A stretch of DNA of 64,000 nt. Origin: Chalara sp. BL73 (lineage: Eukaryota > Ascomycota > Leotiomycetes > Helotiales). The position numbers were made by a program, and so were the translations under genes. The stretch covers positions 930,001-994,000 of the forward strand of contig CAKJVC010000012.1 of NCBI GenBank assembly GCA_918026815.1, written 5' to 3'. The notes under the pieces were generated by a model. It saw only the letters and a program-made list of their open reading frames with translations. It searched no databases and was not told the DNA's origin. Position 1 is the first letter of the stretch, and each line of letters opens with the position of its first letter. This document shows positions 37,186 through 47,452 of the stretch, one piece after another.

Positions 37186-38346
37186 GCAGAGTACAGTACC
37201 AGACCTGTATTGGGGGGTACTGTAGGAGAGAGCATATCGTATAGGTGTGAGAGCTGAACAATGCCACATCGAAAAGTTAAGCTTCTGACCCAAAACCAAC
37301 CCAGCAAGCTGTAGGGGCTGGCGAGGACTCTTCAGGTAAGGCATATCACATCAGCCACTGCGATGGCTTAATACTGAATCGGAGCGGCTGGGAAGAATGA
37401 GCGCCAAGGCGGTACTCGCGGCATTGGCACATAGGAAAACTCCTATTTCAGGACTTAATCATTAATCAGTTAAAATAAAGGATGGAGAGTGAGCGTGTGC
37501 AGTATTGCATCTTGTCGATGTTTTGGCGCGTGGAGATTGGCCGGGGGGAAGGAGAGACATATGAGATTTGAGGATTTCATTTTTGTCTTGGACTCCGAGC
37601 CATTTGCCGCAACAAAGAAATACAGTACAGTCCGGTATAGTGTATACTTTGCATGTCAATCCAGAAATTAAAATAAAAATAAAATAAAGTAAAAATTTGA
37701 CTAGTACTGTTTCTAACTAATTCGACAGCAAGCCCCTAGCGCATCCGCCACAAGTCGTTGTACTGTACCGTCGCTGCTATTCGTGACAAAGCCAAAGTTT
37801 GGTCAACAGCACCAAGCGCCTACCCTCCTCTGCCCGGTACTGTACTGAAGAGCGACGATCACGATCGCTGCCATCAGTGCGCGTGCGTGTTTCTTCTTTT
37901 TCTCGTTCTCTTCCCCTCCGCCGCTGGGTTGGTCTTATCACTGTTTCGAACTCCACAGGTCTCATGAAAATCATCATTCGCTGATTAAATACTGGGGATG
38001 TATAAGTATAGTACTATCGGGTCCACTCGCATTTAAAAACCTACAGTAATCCTGGCCACCGTCGTCATCATCTCAGGTATCCAAATCTCATGGAATAGGG
38101 GCCTCAAGGCCTTGCTTGTGGCATCTCACGAATCAGGGAAGGCCGTCTTGTGCTGGCCCCACCGCCCAAACCCCTTGACTCGCCCCAAGACGCGAAAGCG
38201 GAGAGAAGTCGGTCCAGTGAAAATGTTTGACACCAGGGGGGCCGGGGGGGTATGGCCACCCCTTACAGTACTGTCCTCTACAGCTATAGTACTGTACTGT
38301 CCTGTAAGTCCAGTACCTGTACCATCGGGCTTGCACCCACCCACTG
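37186..38346. repeat. Cluster of TACTGTAC / GTACAGTA-type short motifs
   Basis: Copies of the palindrome-like unit occur as GTACAGTACC near 37190, GGTACTGTAGG near 37216, TACAGTACAG near 37621, GTACTGTACCG near 37760, GGTACTGTACTG near 37840, TTACAGTACTG near 38264, ATAGTACTGTACTG near 38286 and ACTGTACTT near 38344. They are dispersed rather than tandem and lie upstream of the acyltransferase gene. Function is unknown: it could be a binding-site cluster or debris of a microsatellite. Confidence 0.5.
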
Positions 38347-38934
38347 TACTTCCCACTATAACACCCCAAGAGCTTACTTACTGCATCAGGTACTGGCTAG
38401 AGCCAAGCCCCAGAACCTGCACTGCCCCCCCTGACCGCCAAGCCCCTGTCCCCTTCTGCTCATCAGTAAGTAATTGTATCGTAGCGGAGACACCACTTTT
38501 CCTGGCTTGCCCAGTTGGATCAGCTTGCCGCACCACCCCTGGTGTAGGCTGCTGCTGCTGCTGGTGGTCTGCACTTGCGATCAAACATGGAGAGCCGACA
38601 CGCCAACGTAAAAGGGATCATGGCGGTCCTCTTTCCTCTTTCCCCATCTCTCGCTGTAGCTATAACCTTACCACACGCTGTCGTGGCCATCCTTCGTCTT
38701 TCCTTCTGCCGTCTTTCATTTTCTTCACAAAGCCCATTCTTATATCCACCCATTGCTTTTGCTCAAGCCCAGTTTTGAAGCCACCTAGGCTGAACACCCA
38801 TCCGTGTCGTCTCTTGCACCCTCAGGAGATCTCCCCAAAGTCCCGTTTCTATCATCTTCCGGTTCTCTACAGACAAGAAGACCCACTAGCTCGAGGTTCT
38901 CGAATGTCACTGAATCCCGTATTTCGTGGGCAGA

Positions 38935-40472
38935 ATGAGTGTTAGACAGGAAAACGTCAAATGGGTTGATGTTAGTCTTCATACGCCATCCCGCATCAAT
39001 CTCCTAGCCACAAAATGTGCTGTTCAGCACGCAATAAAGCCTCACCCAGCTAACTCAACATGTTTCTAGGGCCTGCGCGGCATCGCGTCGGTACTCGTGG
39101 TGTTTACCCATCTTGCGCGAGGATTTGACGAATCTCTGTTCAAGCCCATTTCCAAAGATCCCTACCAGGATTTGCAACCCGGCGAAGTGGTGACGGCCCG
39201 TTACCTCCAGTTGCCTTTTCTGCGAGTACTCGTACAAGGCCGTATCGGGGTATCCATCTTCTCCTTGGTTACCGGCTATGTGTGTGCACTCAAGCCTATC
39301 CGACAATTTCGAGCTGGACAGATGGATGCAGCATTCTCGGGAATTGCGAAGAGCGCATTTCGCCGAACACCAAGGCTCATCTTTCCTACTACAATCGCAA
39401 CAATAATTTCATGGTTTATATGCCAGTTTGGAGTTTTCGAGGTTGCGAACCACGTTGAGGGATGGTGGTTGAACTACTCATCGCCGAACATGACACCATA
39501 TATTGGGCAGGCTATCCAAAGTTTATTTCTGAATTTCATCACGACCTGGTCGAAGATGTGGAATGTGTACGATATCAACATGTGGACGCTACAACCATTG
39601 CTCAAGGGAGCATTCTGGGTATACGTTTTTCTTTTCGCAACGGCCTATTTGAAGCCACGGTACAGGATGATGATGGCACTAGGCACATTTGTGTATTTCT
39701 GGGTAGCCAACGATTGTACGTCCCCCACCCCACGGCGTCGTCGCTTATTCTCTAACCGTAAATAGCGGCCTTTGGAATGCAGTTCTTCTTTGGCGTCTTC
39801 CTATCAGAACTCTCACAAGATCCCGGCCATGTGACCTGGCTGAAAGAACGAAGATGGCCTGGTCGCGCCATCACGCCTACTTTCATAGTGATTGGGCTGT
39901 ACCTAGCCTCCTACCCAGAAAAAAATCCCGAATGGCGTCCCTGGTCCGCCTTCCTGATGGACTGGGGACATGTCATCTTCCCTAAGGAAGCCGAGCTCCC
40001 GCGTTATTATACGGGCCTGGGTCTTGAGTTCATCGCGCTCGGTATCCACTTTTCACCCACAGTCAAAGATGTGCTATCGAATAAGTATCTTCTGTGGTTC
40101 GGCAAGAATTCTTTTGCAGTATACTTGCTCCACGGGACGCTCATCCGAACAGTACTGGTATGGATGATATTTGGCATTCATCTACCAGCAGATGTGGAGC
40201 AAGACGGGAAGAGGGTGCCCGGCCCAGCTCTAAAGCAATGTGGTCGAATCGGGTGGTACTTTTGGGTGCCAATCTGGCTGGTTATGTTGTACAGTATCGC
40301 GAACCAGTGGACGAAGCACGTGGATCCTTTCTGTGCTCGTTTGACACAGCGTTTAGAGAGATATGTGTTTGATGAAAAGTACGTTTCACCCGAAGGGGCA
40401 CGACCTATCTTGCCCCTTCAACAATCGCAGGAGAGAGAGAAGACGGAGTTGAGCCAACAACTACCAAAGTGA
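38935..40472 (+). CDS. Acyltransferase 3 family membrane protein
   Basis: Members of this family move acyl groups onto sugars, lipids or natural products and span the membrane about ten times. Exons are 38935-38970 (only 12 codons, MSVRQENVKWVD), 39070-39715 and 39766-40472, giving 462 aa. The first junction produces the family opening WVDGLRGIASVLVVFTHLAR, which contains the presumed catalytic His. Other marks are RILVQGRIGV-like FLRVLVQGRIGVSIFSLVTG, FRRTPRLIFPTTIATIISWF, TLQPLLKGAFWVYVFLFATA, and KYLLWFGKNSFAVYLLHGTL near the end, typical of the last helices. The short cytosolic tail is Glu/Gln-rich. ATG 38935 follows an in-frame stop, so it is the natural start. The substrate is unknown, and there is no polyketide or peptide synthase nearby. 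Confidence 0.88.
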
Positions 40473-42174
40473 TTGAAATGAATTTCATAGATGATGGCGT
40501 GGCGTCTGATTAGCGCATTGCATTGCATGGCATTGTCCAGCGGTAACATCTATACGCATTTGCATCGGAGTTGGTTGGGCGGACCTCTTGGATAGACGGC
40601 CGCTTCATGATATGTTCTGCATCTTTGTATATAATACCCATAATGATATCAATATATGTATTTACCTGAGTGTGGTCGTTTTTAGGCTCGGCCAGGGAAC
40701 ATACTCCCCCATGTTACTTTCATATAGACCCAAACAAACCTTATTTCGTTCTCGTGGCAAAGGATAATACAGTACTTTGATTGGTATGCCTGGGATTATT
40801 TACTCATGAAATGGCCCTGTACAAAAAGTACATGGCAGTCGCACCAGCTACGTCACAAAAGTGGTGAAACATGAGTGTATAGTAGTAACACAACAAGGTA
40901 GCCATGTGTGTTTTATTTGGGACCTTCCGTCATGACCACATGATATCCATATGTAAACCTCCTCCACTGCGACGGACATCCATCGATATGTTACTCGGCA
41001 TCACACGAAGTCCGCCGGAATTGCGGATCCCTCTTTCGCACACCACGAAGATCTTGTTTCAAAACACAGGCGATCAGATCCTGGGTCAATAAACGTCTTC
41101 CTATTTCTGTCTTGCGTACACTACACTGCACATAACGTCCTCATGACTCTAAGGGTGGGTGCAAGGGTAGGTAACTTGGTACTTCGTAGGTACAGACGCC
41201 TTGCTGTTGTGCAACCGCTCTACCCAACGGGTACCAAAGAGAGTAGCCTCGTAGCCTCGCCTTGTCTCAAGCCTTCAACCCTTATTCATATATCACCTGC
41301 AGTCTTTACTAATGCCAGGATGACCCATTCCACTCTCGATTTTCCTAAACTCAACTTCCTCCAGAACAAAGCTGTGTCATCGAACACTTCACAGGAGGCT
41401 TACAAAGAGTGACCAAGTGCCGACATCCGGAATGAGCCCCAGGTTTAGATGATAGAGAATTCAAATCCAGGTAGAAGAGCGGTAGTGGACCAAAAAAGCG
41501 TATCCGCGATCCCTAGCATCTACAGCGTTCCCCATGACGAGAAAAACAAATCCGTGTTCTACATATTCTTCCGTGCCTCTGGCGTGACAGAATCTCTATG
41601 AATTTCCACCCAGCCGCGGGTCATCCTATCTTTCTCGAGTCATGGATACTTCCCTACTGATCTTCGAACATGTAGTGCAAACTTTCGGTCCTTTTGCTGG
41701 CACCGAAACGCCCGTCGTATGAGACAATATCAAATGTATGGACGACTCGGCCATGCCACGCAATAGTATTCCGGAAAGTAATGTTATCCTTGGCGGGTAA
41801 ACGACGCACCCCTTCTTGGCTCTGCATTTGGTGCCTATGCTTGGCTGGCTGAGGAAGAAGAAAGCAAGAGATCGGGTGTTATTCGTTCCGAGTCAAACTA
41901 GTTAGAGTTCACTGGGTTACGCGCCAATGCCGGTACCTCAACGTCGGCATGGAAAGAAGATTTGGAAACTGAAACAACTGACAAGATGAGAGACTGAGCT
42001 CTGCTCTGGACTGATTCTCGCTTAAGTGTCTGATTGCTGAGCTGACATTGCACCACCGCGAGTCACCAGGAATTGTTAGGCCGTAAGCTCAAACATACGA
42101 CTTAAAATGCATTTTCATGAACATTGAAAAGCAAAGAATCCCTTTTGTGTAATACTAACTAAAGTTACTAGCCA
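40473..42174. other. Convergent intergenic region, nothing recognised
   Basis: This is 1.7 kb between the stops of the acyltransferase and the P450. The open frame at 41143-41412 has no family resemblance. No RNA gene or repeat was noticed beyond a few short GCATT/GCATG iterations near 40517-40535. Confidence 0.45.
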
Positions 42175-44024
42175 TTAGGCGTTGTCGACAATCCTCTTCC
42201 TGACATGAATCATTGGTCCATCATGTGTACTAGTGAATACATCCCACTGCTGATACTCTCCTGCCCTTTCCCTTCCTACTCCCATTCCCTTGTCCCCTCC
42301 GCCTAGATTCCCAAGCCTCCCCTCCGCCAATTTCATGTCAAATTCCCATAGTAGCCTCGCTAGCGTAGTCGTGACTTCTTGATACGCAAACTCCTTACCG
42401 ACACAGCTTCTCGCTCCAACGCTGAAAGGGCAGAATGCGCTTTCTGCCTTCTTCAAACTGGCATCGGTCTTCTCTGCGTGGCCCTCCGTATCCGCGATCC
42501 ATCGATCTGGGTTATATGTGAACGGATCGGGATAATATGTCTCGTTGCGGTGTATCGTGTAGATAGGAGTGCCGACTTCTGTACCTGCAGGAATGTGATG
42601 CTCATCTATCACCATTCCACCTGGCAACACTTCCCTCGGTAGCTGAGATCCAATAGGCGGCGCCATGCGAAGCGACTCGTCGATACATGCACGCAGGTAT
42701 GTACAATCCTTGACCCTTTCCCCGCCATTTCTCAACTCGCTCTCCGTTGTGAACTTGCTCCGTACTTCTTCTTGTACGCGAGAGTAGCAAGCTGGATTGT
42801 GCAGGAGATAGAAAATGGTTGCTGCTAAGCATGTGGACGACGTGTCAGAGCCTGCGATGATGAGGAGACTACATTCGCTGACTAGCTCGTCATAGGTGAA
42901 CAGTGGCTCTTCGCTTGCAATCTTCTTGGCGCTAAGGAGGTGTTGGAAGACGTATGGTTTTGCACTCTTGTTATCAAGAGCTCGGTCGCACTCTAGACGG
43001 CTGTATTCACGGTAGCCATCGATTTGCTTGAGGAGCTTCACGAAGGGCACTTTGTGAAGACCCGTGTATAAGAGCTTTTGCATGTGTCCCAGCTAAATCT
43101 AGTTAGGCTAGCGAGAAAAGTAGAATGGGAAAGGATTATTACTAGAGCCAAACCCTTCGTAGCTTGGGAGAGAGTATTAAGCATATGCCGGTTTTCTGTC
43201 TGATTTTGCATGTCGATCCTCCGTCCAAAACAGACTTCTCCCATTATGTCGAAGGAGAAGTATGCCGTTAAGTTAGATATATTGACAGGACCAGACCAAT
43301 CATCCTTCTTTCCCGTGATCAGATTCGAGCACAGAATATCCAAATTATTCAATATGGCATCATCAATACCTTCAGCAGTGCTACTCTGATGAAGTGCATG
43401 TGATAGAGTCTTTCTCTTCTCCGCATGAAGGAATTTCTTTTCATCGATAATGGATTGGCTGCTGAATGCCGGGAAAAATCCGATGAGGACCTCGTAGAAC
43501 CCTGATTTTTGGCTGTTGGCCTTTGGACCATAAATTGCCTTGAGCCCTGTGGCACTGTTGACTGAGAGACGGTTCGGACCATAACGTACAAATTTCCCTC
43601 GTGCTGTCAGCGGAGGAAGGATATCGTGATATGTGTTTTTACTTACCATATTTCTGGTGGATCCGGTAGAACTCTAAATGTCGATTTCCAGTCAAGCAGT
43701 GGTATACACTGTACCAATCTGTTATCTTGGCCCAGAAAGGACCAGGATAGTTTGCTAAAGGGTGGAAAAAGAGACGATATGTGACCACACTCAAGAGCTG
43801 GCGTTCAGTCAGCGTCGATATTGCGTAAAACGTGCTGCATTTTTGTTAACAGAGGAGGAATAGGCTGTCACTAACCCATGCTGCGAATAAGAACGTGCTC
43901 TTCAAAAGCCAGTTCCCTATGGCCGAACCATCTATGTTGGTGGCTCCTAGGTATCAGATTAGCCAAATGTCTTTGATGAGATAGAATAGACACTACCATG
44001 CTTGATGCTCGTGATATTTGTCAT
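42175..44024 (-). CDS. Cytochrome P450 monooxygenase
   Basis: This is a microsomal haem-thiolate monooxygenase of unknown substrate. Five exons, 44024-43997, 43946-43876, 43797-43647, 43603-43143 and 43092-42175, give 542 aa. The N-terminus supplies a membrane anchor (NWLLKSTFLFAAWLLSVVTY) followed by the proline hinge FFHPLANYPGPFW, which supports the first junctions. The I-helix oxygen-binding motif is AGSDTSST, the K-helix ExxR is ESLRMAPPIG, the PERF-like segment is YNPDRW, and the haem loop is PFSVGARSCVGKEFAYQE with Cys near residue 467. All catalytic motifs are intact. Length and motif spacing are normal. No cluster of secondary-metabolism genes surrounds it, so it may act in detoxification or as a tailoring enzyme for a distant pathway; both are inference. 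Confidence 0.92.
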
Positions 44025-45056
44025 CTTGACCGCATACGCCGACTGAGTCTTTAATCTTTGGCCCTTAAACACCGAAAAAGATAAAGAACAGTAAGGATAC
44101 TTGGGCGAGAAAAGTATGAATAATAAGATAGAATGAGGGGTTACATGACATCTTCGCACAGGGTGACACAAGGTACGATGGTCAGAAGGAGTAATTCTCA
44201 CATGGCAACTAGCCCCCAAAAGTACAGTAACGGCTGTCGCGTCAAGCGCAAAGTTGGTATATCTGCCAGTAATAATCCAGGGTGCCTTGCAGCATCGAAA
44301 ACACTCACATTCTGCTCTTGGAGATGTGCCGCTGAAAGTTATGATCGAGTAGTTGTCTGGTCGGAGAGGGTTATGGTTGGGTAACATAATAGAAACGTTG
44401 CCCGCTCTCTGATAAACCAATTGCACCAGCGTCTGCCATTATCCGCTTTGAGATATCATGTCATCTGTAAGACCTCTGACGAGGCTACTTCGTATTTGTC
44501 ACTTCTGCATGCTGCACGACACAGCATCTGCATGCATCGGCACTTGCCCAAGTGGTTGTAGCCAGACAGAAACCCTAAATGTGCATTATATTATAGGGCG
44601 TAGTACAAGGTCGCCACCGCCGCCCAGACCCTTTAGGAAATTCCAACTGCGGCTTTTGCGCAGCATGTTCTGGTCATCTGCGAGGTGTTAGAGAGGCCTA
44701 GGCATTGTTATGAAAGCGCTGTCGCTGATCAAGCAGAAACTCGCAAACTAAACTGCCGCACGCAAGAGAAAAGCAAAACTATGTCCCAAGAACAGCGCAG
44801 GCGCAACTAGACCTATGGACTGATATAGCTGCACTTGTTTGCCAAATCTTAATTCCTTCATAATACCTGCAAATGATCAATCACATCTTTTATATCGAAA
44901 TTGGGAGATAAAAAAAAAAGCTTCAAAACCTTCGTTCGCGATGAACACCATCTAAGATATCCGCCAGCTAATTAGCCAGTACATACACATCCATTGATTT
45001 TTGCTTGCCCAGCCAGAACGCCAGCCATGCATGCCTCAACCCAGCACCAAACCACA
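44025..45056. other. Intergenic: P450 upstream region and eIF3e 3' flank
   Basis: This is about 1 kb without a supportable gene. An A run lies at about 44911-44920. The 155-codon minus-strand open frame at 43959-44426 overlaps the P450 first exon and reads through its intron, so it is a shadow of that gene. Confidence 0.45.
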
Positions 45057-46458
45057 TCACTTCGCAACAGCAGCGCTTAGGACCTGTGTCCTAAAGAATC
45101 CGCCCTTCGTTCGCTCGATAACTTGCTGATACACGCTGCTTGGAGGGTGGTTCATGACCACGGTTCCCTCCTTATAGTCGATCTTGGCATCAACCCTTGT
45201 ATCTCTGATCAGATTGACGATCCACTTCTCTCCTTCATCTTGATTCAATCCTAACCGTGTGCTTAGATCCTTAATATCAATTCTTTGGTGGATCTTGCAG
45301 TAGAGCTCTGAGATCAGATGTCTGGCTGCGTCGACAAAGGAATCTGATGCTGCGACAAGGAAGAAATCTGAACGCAGCACTTCTTCCGCCTCAGAAAGTT
45401 TCTTTTGAGCCTCCTCGAAGTCGAAATCTATGTACAACGCTTTGATGAACTCCGTGACCGGGTCGTTGTATTCGTAATTTTCTTGCTTAACGATACGTAT
45501 GATATCCTTTAGCTGCTTTTGATATTGGCCTGTATTTCTTGTCCGGTTGCGGTTGGTGATAACCGCTGCGGTCAGGTATCTTAAAATCCAGGGACAGGCG
45601 GTTTGGATGGTGTTGATGAATGGGGCGGAGAAGAAAAGTTCGCTAAGTGTCTCTTTGGCGGGCTCGTAGTTGAAGAAGGGGAAGAGTGCCCAATGAATGA
45701 GCCATGTTCGGTGAGTGAGCTGTGCTAGAGGGTTGCTAAAGAGCTTGGTATCGATCGATTCTTTGACCTTGTTAACTTCCTCCATCGCGGATTCCCAGTT
45801 CGTAGTAAGGATCTCAGAAGCTAGCTTTCCCCATGTGGCGGCTGATACTTTGTCATTGTCTGTGGACAGAACGCGGAACTGGTAGAGGAGATCTGCCGCT
45901 GCTTGGTAGTTGCCACAGCTGTATTGGAAGTTGCCAAAATCATAAAGAGTATCGACCATCTCAACAGTAACCTGTACTGAAGTTAGAAAAAGCTCCATAA
46001 TGATCGGGACTAAAACATACGCCATGCTCCTTCTTCAAATATTCCAAATTAGCCACTTTATCGCTCCGTAAGTTGTTGATAACATCCTCTGTCTGCAGTA
46101 ACTCTACAATCTTCTCGCTTTCCTGCCCAAACAACTCCAAGCGATCCAAAACCTCCTGTCTCTTCTGCGCGAACTCCTTTGGTGCCTCCTCTGCATTATT
46201 GATCTCGCAGTACAGGCTCGCCACATAATCCGTCATATTGGTCTTTTTAAGCAGCTCATATTTCGCCTTCGTGATCTCCTCAGGCTCGTCGACCTCTTGC
46301 TCTGCAAACTGCAACAACGGAAAGATTAAATGGCGATCGAGGTGGGTGATGAGTTTCGGTAACAGGTCGTGCTCTTTGGCGACTTCTTCGGGGGTCTTTG
46401 CCTGGGACTGAGAGCTTTTGAGCAGGTCGTTTGCTGTCGTGGGCTTATTGTCCGCCAT
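45057..46458 (-). CDS. INT6: Eukaryotic translation initiation factor 3 subunit e
   Basis: eIF3e is a PCI-domain subunit of the eIF3 octamer core that helps bring mRNA and eIF4G to the 40S ribosome. It is present in filamentous fungi and absent from budding yeast. Exons are 46458-46021 and 45971-45057, with a 49-nt intron in phase 0, giving 450 aa, the usual length. The N-terminus shows [20 protein letters not shown] and [15 protein letters not shown]. The junction restores [26 protein letters not shown] helices follow ([34 protein letters not shown]), ending in a winged helix ([20 protein letters not shown] and [18 protein letters not shown]). It is divergently arranged with mL49 across about 206 bp. 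Confidence 0.96.
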
Positions 46459-46664
46459 GGTTGCGACTTGATCAACTTTGAAGGTTCGTGGTGGGGTTAA
46501 TTATTGAAGATTTGTGCGCCGAGTGTGTTCATAGACGCCAAGACGCTAGCCTCGCGCTTGTCGCGACTGATTGTGAAAGATTTGGCGACGACAGAGACAT
46601 CCACAAGAGCAGAGCACCCCGTTTCCTACGACTCATCTAATTTTCATACCTTTGGACCTCGATC
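46459..46664. promoter_or_regulatory. Short shared promoter region of eIF3e and mL49
   Basis: The two start codons face away from each other and are only about 206 bp apart, so both promoters and 5' leaders must lie here. GC-rich patches such as CCTCGCGCTTGTCGCGAC (about 46551-46568) stand out. Both genes serve translation, one cytosolic and one mitochondrial, so co-regulation is plausible but inferred. Confidence 0.5.
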
Positions 46665-47114
46665 ATGTCACTTTCATTCTTAAGGCCGATGGGCATGCCA
46701 CGACCATCGACGCTCAAACACTTTCTCGGCATAGCTAACGCATCTACATCCGCATCCCCAGCGACAGCTTCAAAGCAATCCACACCATCAGCTCCATCCA
46801 CTATACCCAAGCCATACAAGGTCGCACGGTCAGGCACAAACAACCTGCCTGTGTACCTACTGTGGAAGCGTGGTGGTAATCTGCACCAGACGAAGGTCCG
46901 AAAGATTGAAGGAAACATCAAAGCATTACGGAGTGACCTGCTCCAGGCATTGAGGCTAGAGGAGAAGGATATCATGATCAATCAGTTGACACAGCAGATA
47001 ATCATCAAGGTATGATCATATGGTGTTTTGACTACGGGACCAATATCGATTAATATTGCATAGGGACATAAGAAGCCTGAAGTCATAAAATTCTTAGAGG
47101 ACAACAAGTTTTGA
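46665..47114 (+). CDS. IMG2: Mitochondrial large ribosomal subunit protein mL49 (IMG2 family)
   Basis: This is a component of the 54S mitochondrial ribosomal subunit. Exons are 46665-47009 and 47064-47114 (54-nt intron, phase 0), giving 131 aa. The first ~45 residues (MSLSFLRPMGMPRP, then Ser/Ala/Thr-rich) look like a mitochondrial presequence and linker. The conserved domain reads KPYKVARSGTNNLPVYLLWK, then RGGNLHQTKVRKIEGNIKAL, and LRLEEKDIMINQLTQQIIIK, continuing after the intron with GHKKPEVIKFLEDNKF to the stop. The short second exon is needed to complete the domain. Length and motif order match the family. Confidence 0.92.
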
Positions 47115-47452
47115 AAGACACTCAATGATTTAACAATTGGATCACTGTAAAAGTACGATGTAAATTTGGAGGAAGATTTGAAGGAGATCAGTAAATTCTG
47201 ATTTGAACTGTCGAAGGATTATCCTATTCTGAGGATCGGGTAGACCGACTCCTGATATGTTATTTACACCAGCTACTTCCCTCTTCATATCCAGAAGAGA
47301 CCATGGACTTGTACAATAACCATATACCCCCAATGAAAACATACCGCACCGAATTCATGCTAGTAACACCTGTGAAATTTGAAACGCCTGCGCCATACGC
47401 TGATAGAGGTCATAGATGCGTCTATTGAATGTGTTACAGGAATAAAGAAAGC
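47115..47452. other. Convergent spacer between mL49 and SWI1
   Basis: This holds the 3' flanks of both genes; nothing specific is seen. Confidence 0.4.

Larger units (their letters stand above)
35109..38934. other. Long gene-free stretch: AT-rich core, then the acyltransferase upstream region
   Basis: Roughly 35150-36540 is conspicuously AT-rich and TpA-rich, with short direct repeats near 35388 and a hairpin listed separately. Such composition would fit repeat-induced point mutation of old repeats. From about 37150 the DNA changes character: TACTGTAC-type motifs recur (listed separately), followed by G-runs at 38236-38250 and a pyrimidine-rich leader before the acyltransferase start. A 277-codon open frame at 38112-38945 looks accidental, with odd Pro/Cys/Arg composition. 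Confidence 0.45.

Noticed and set aside
38112..38945. 277-codon plus-strand open frame
   Set aside because: It begins with TTG, has odd Pro/Cys/Arg composition, no domain, and overlaps the real acyltransferase start in another phase. It looks like a product of the pyrimidine-rich leader.
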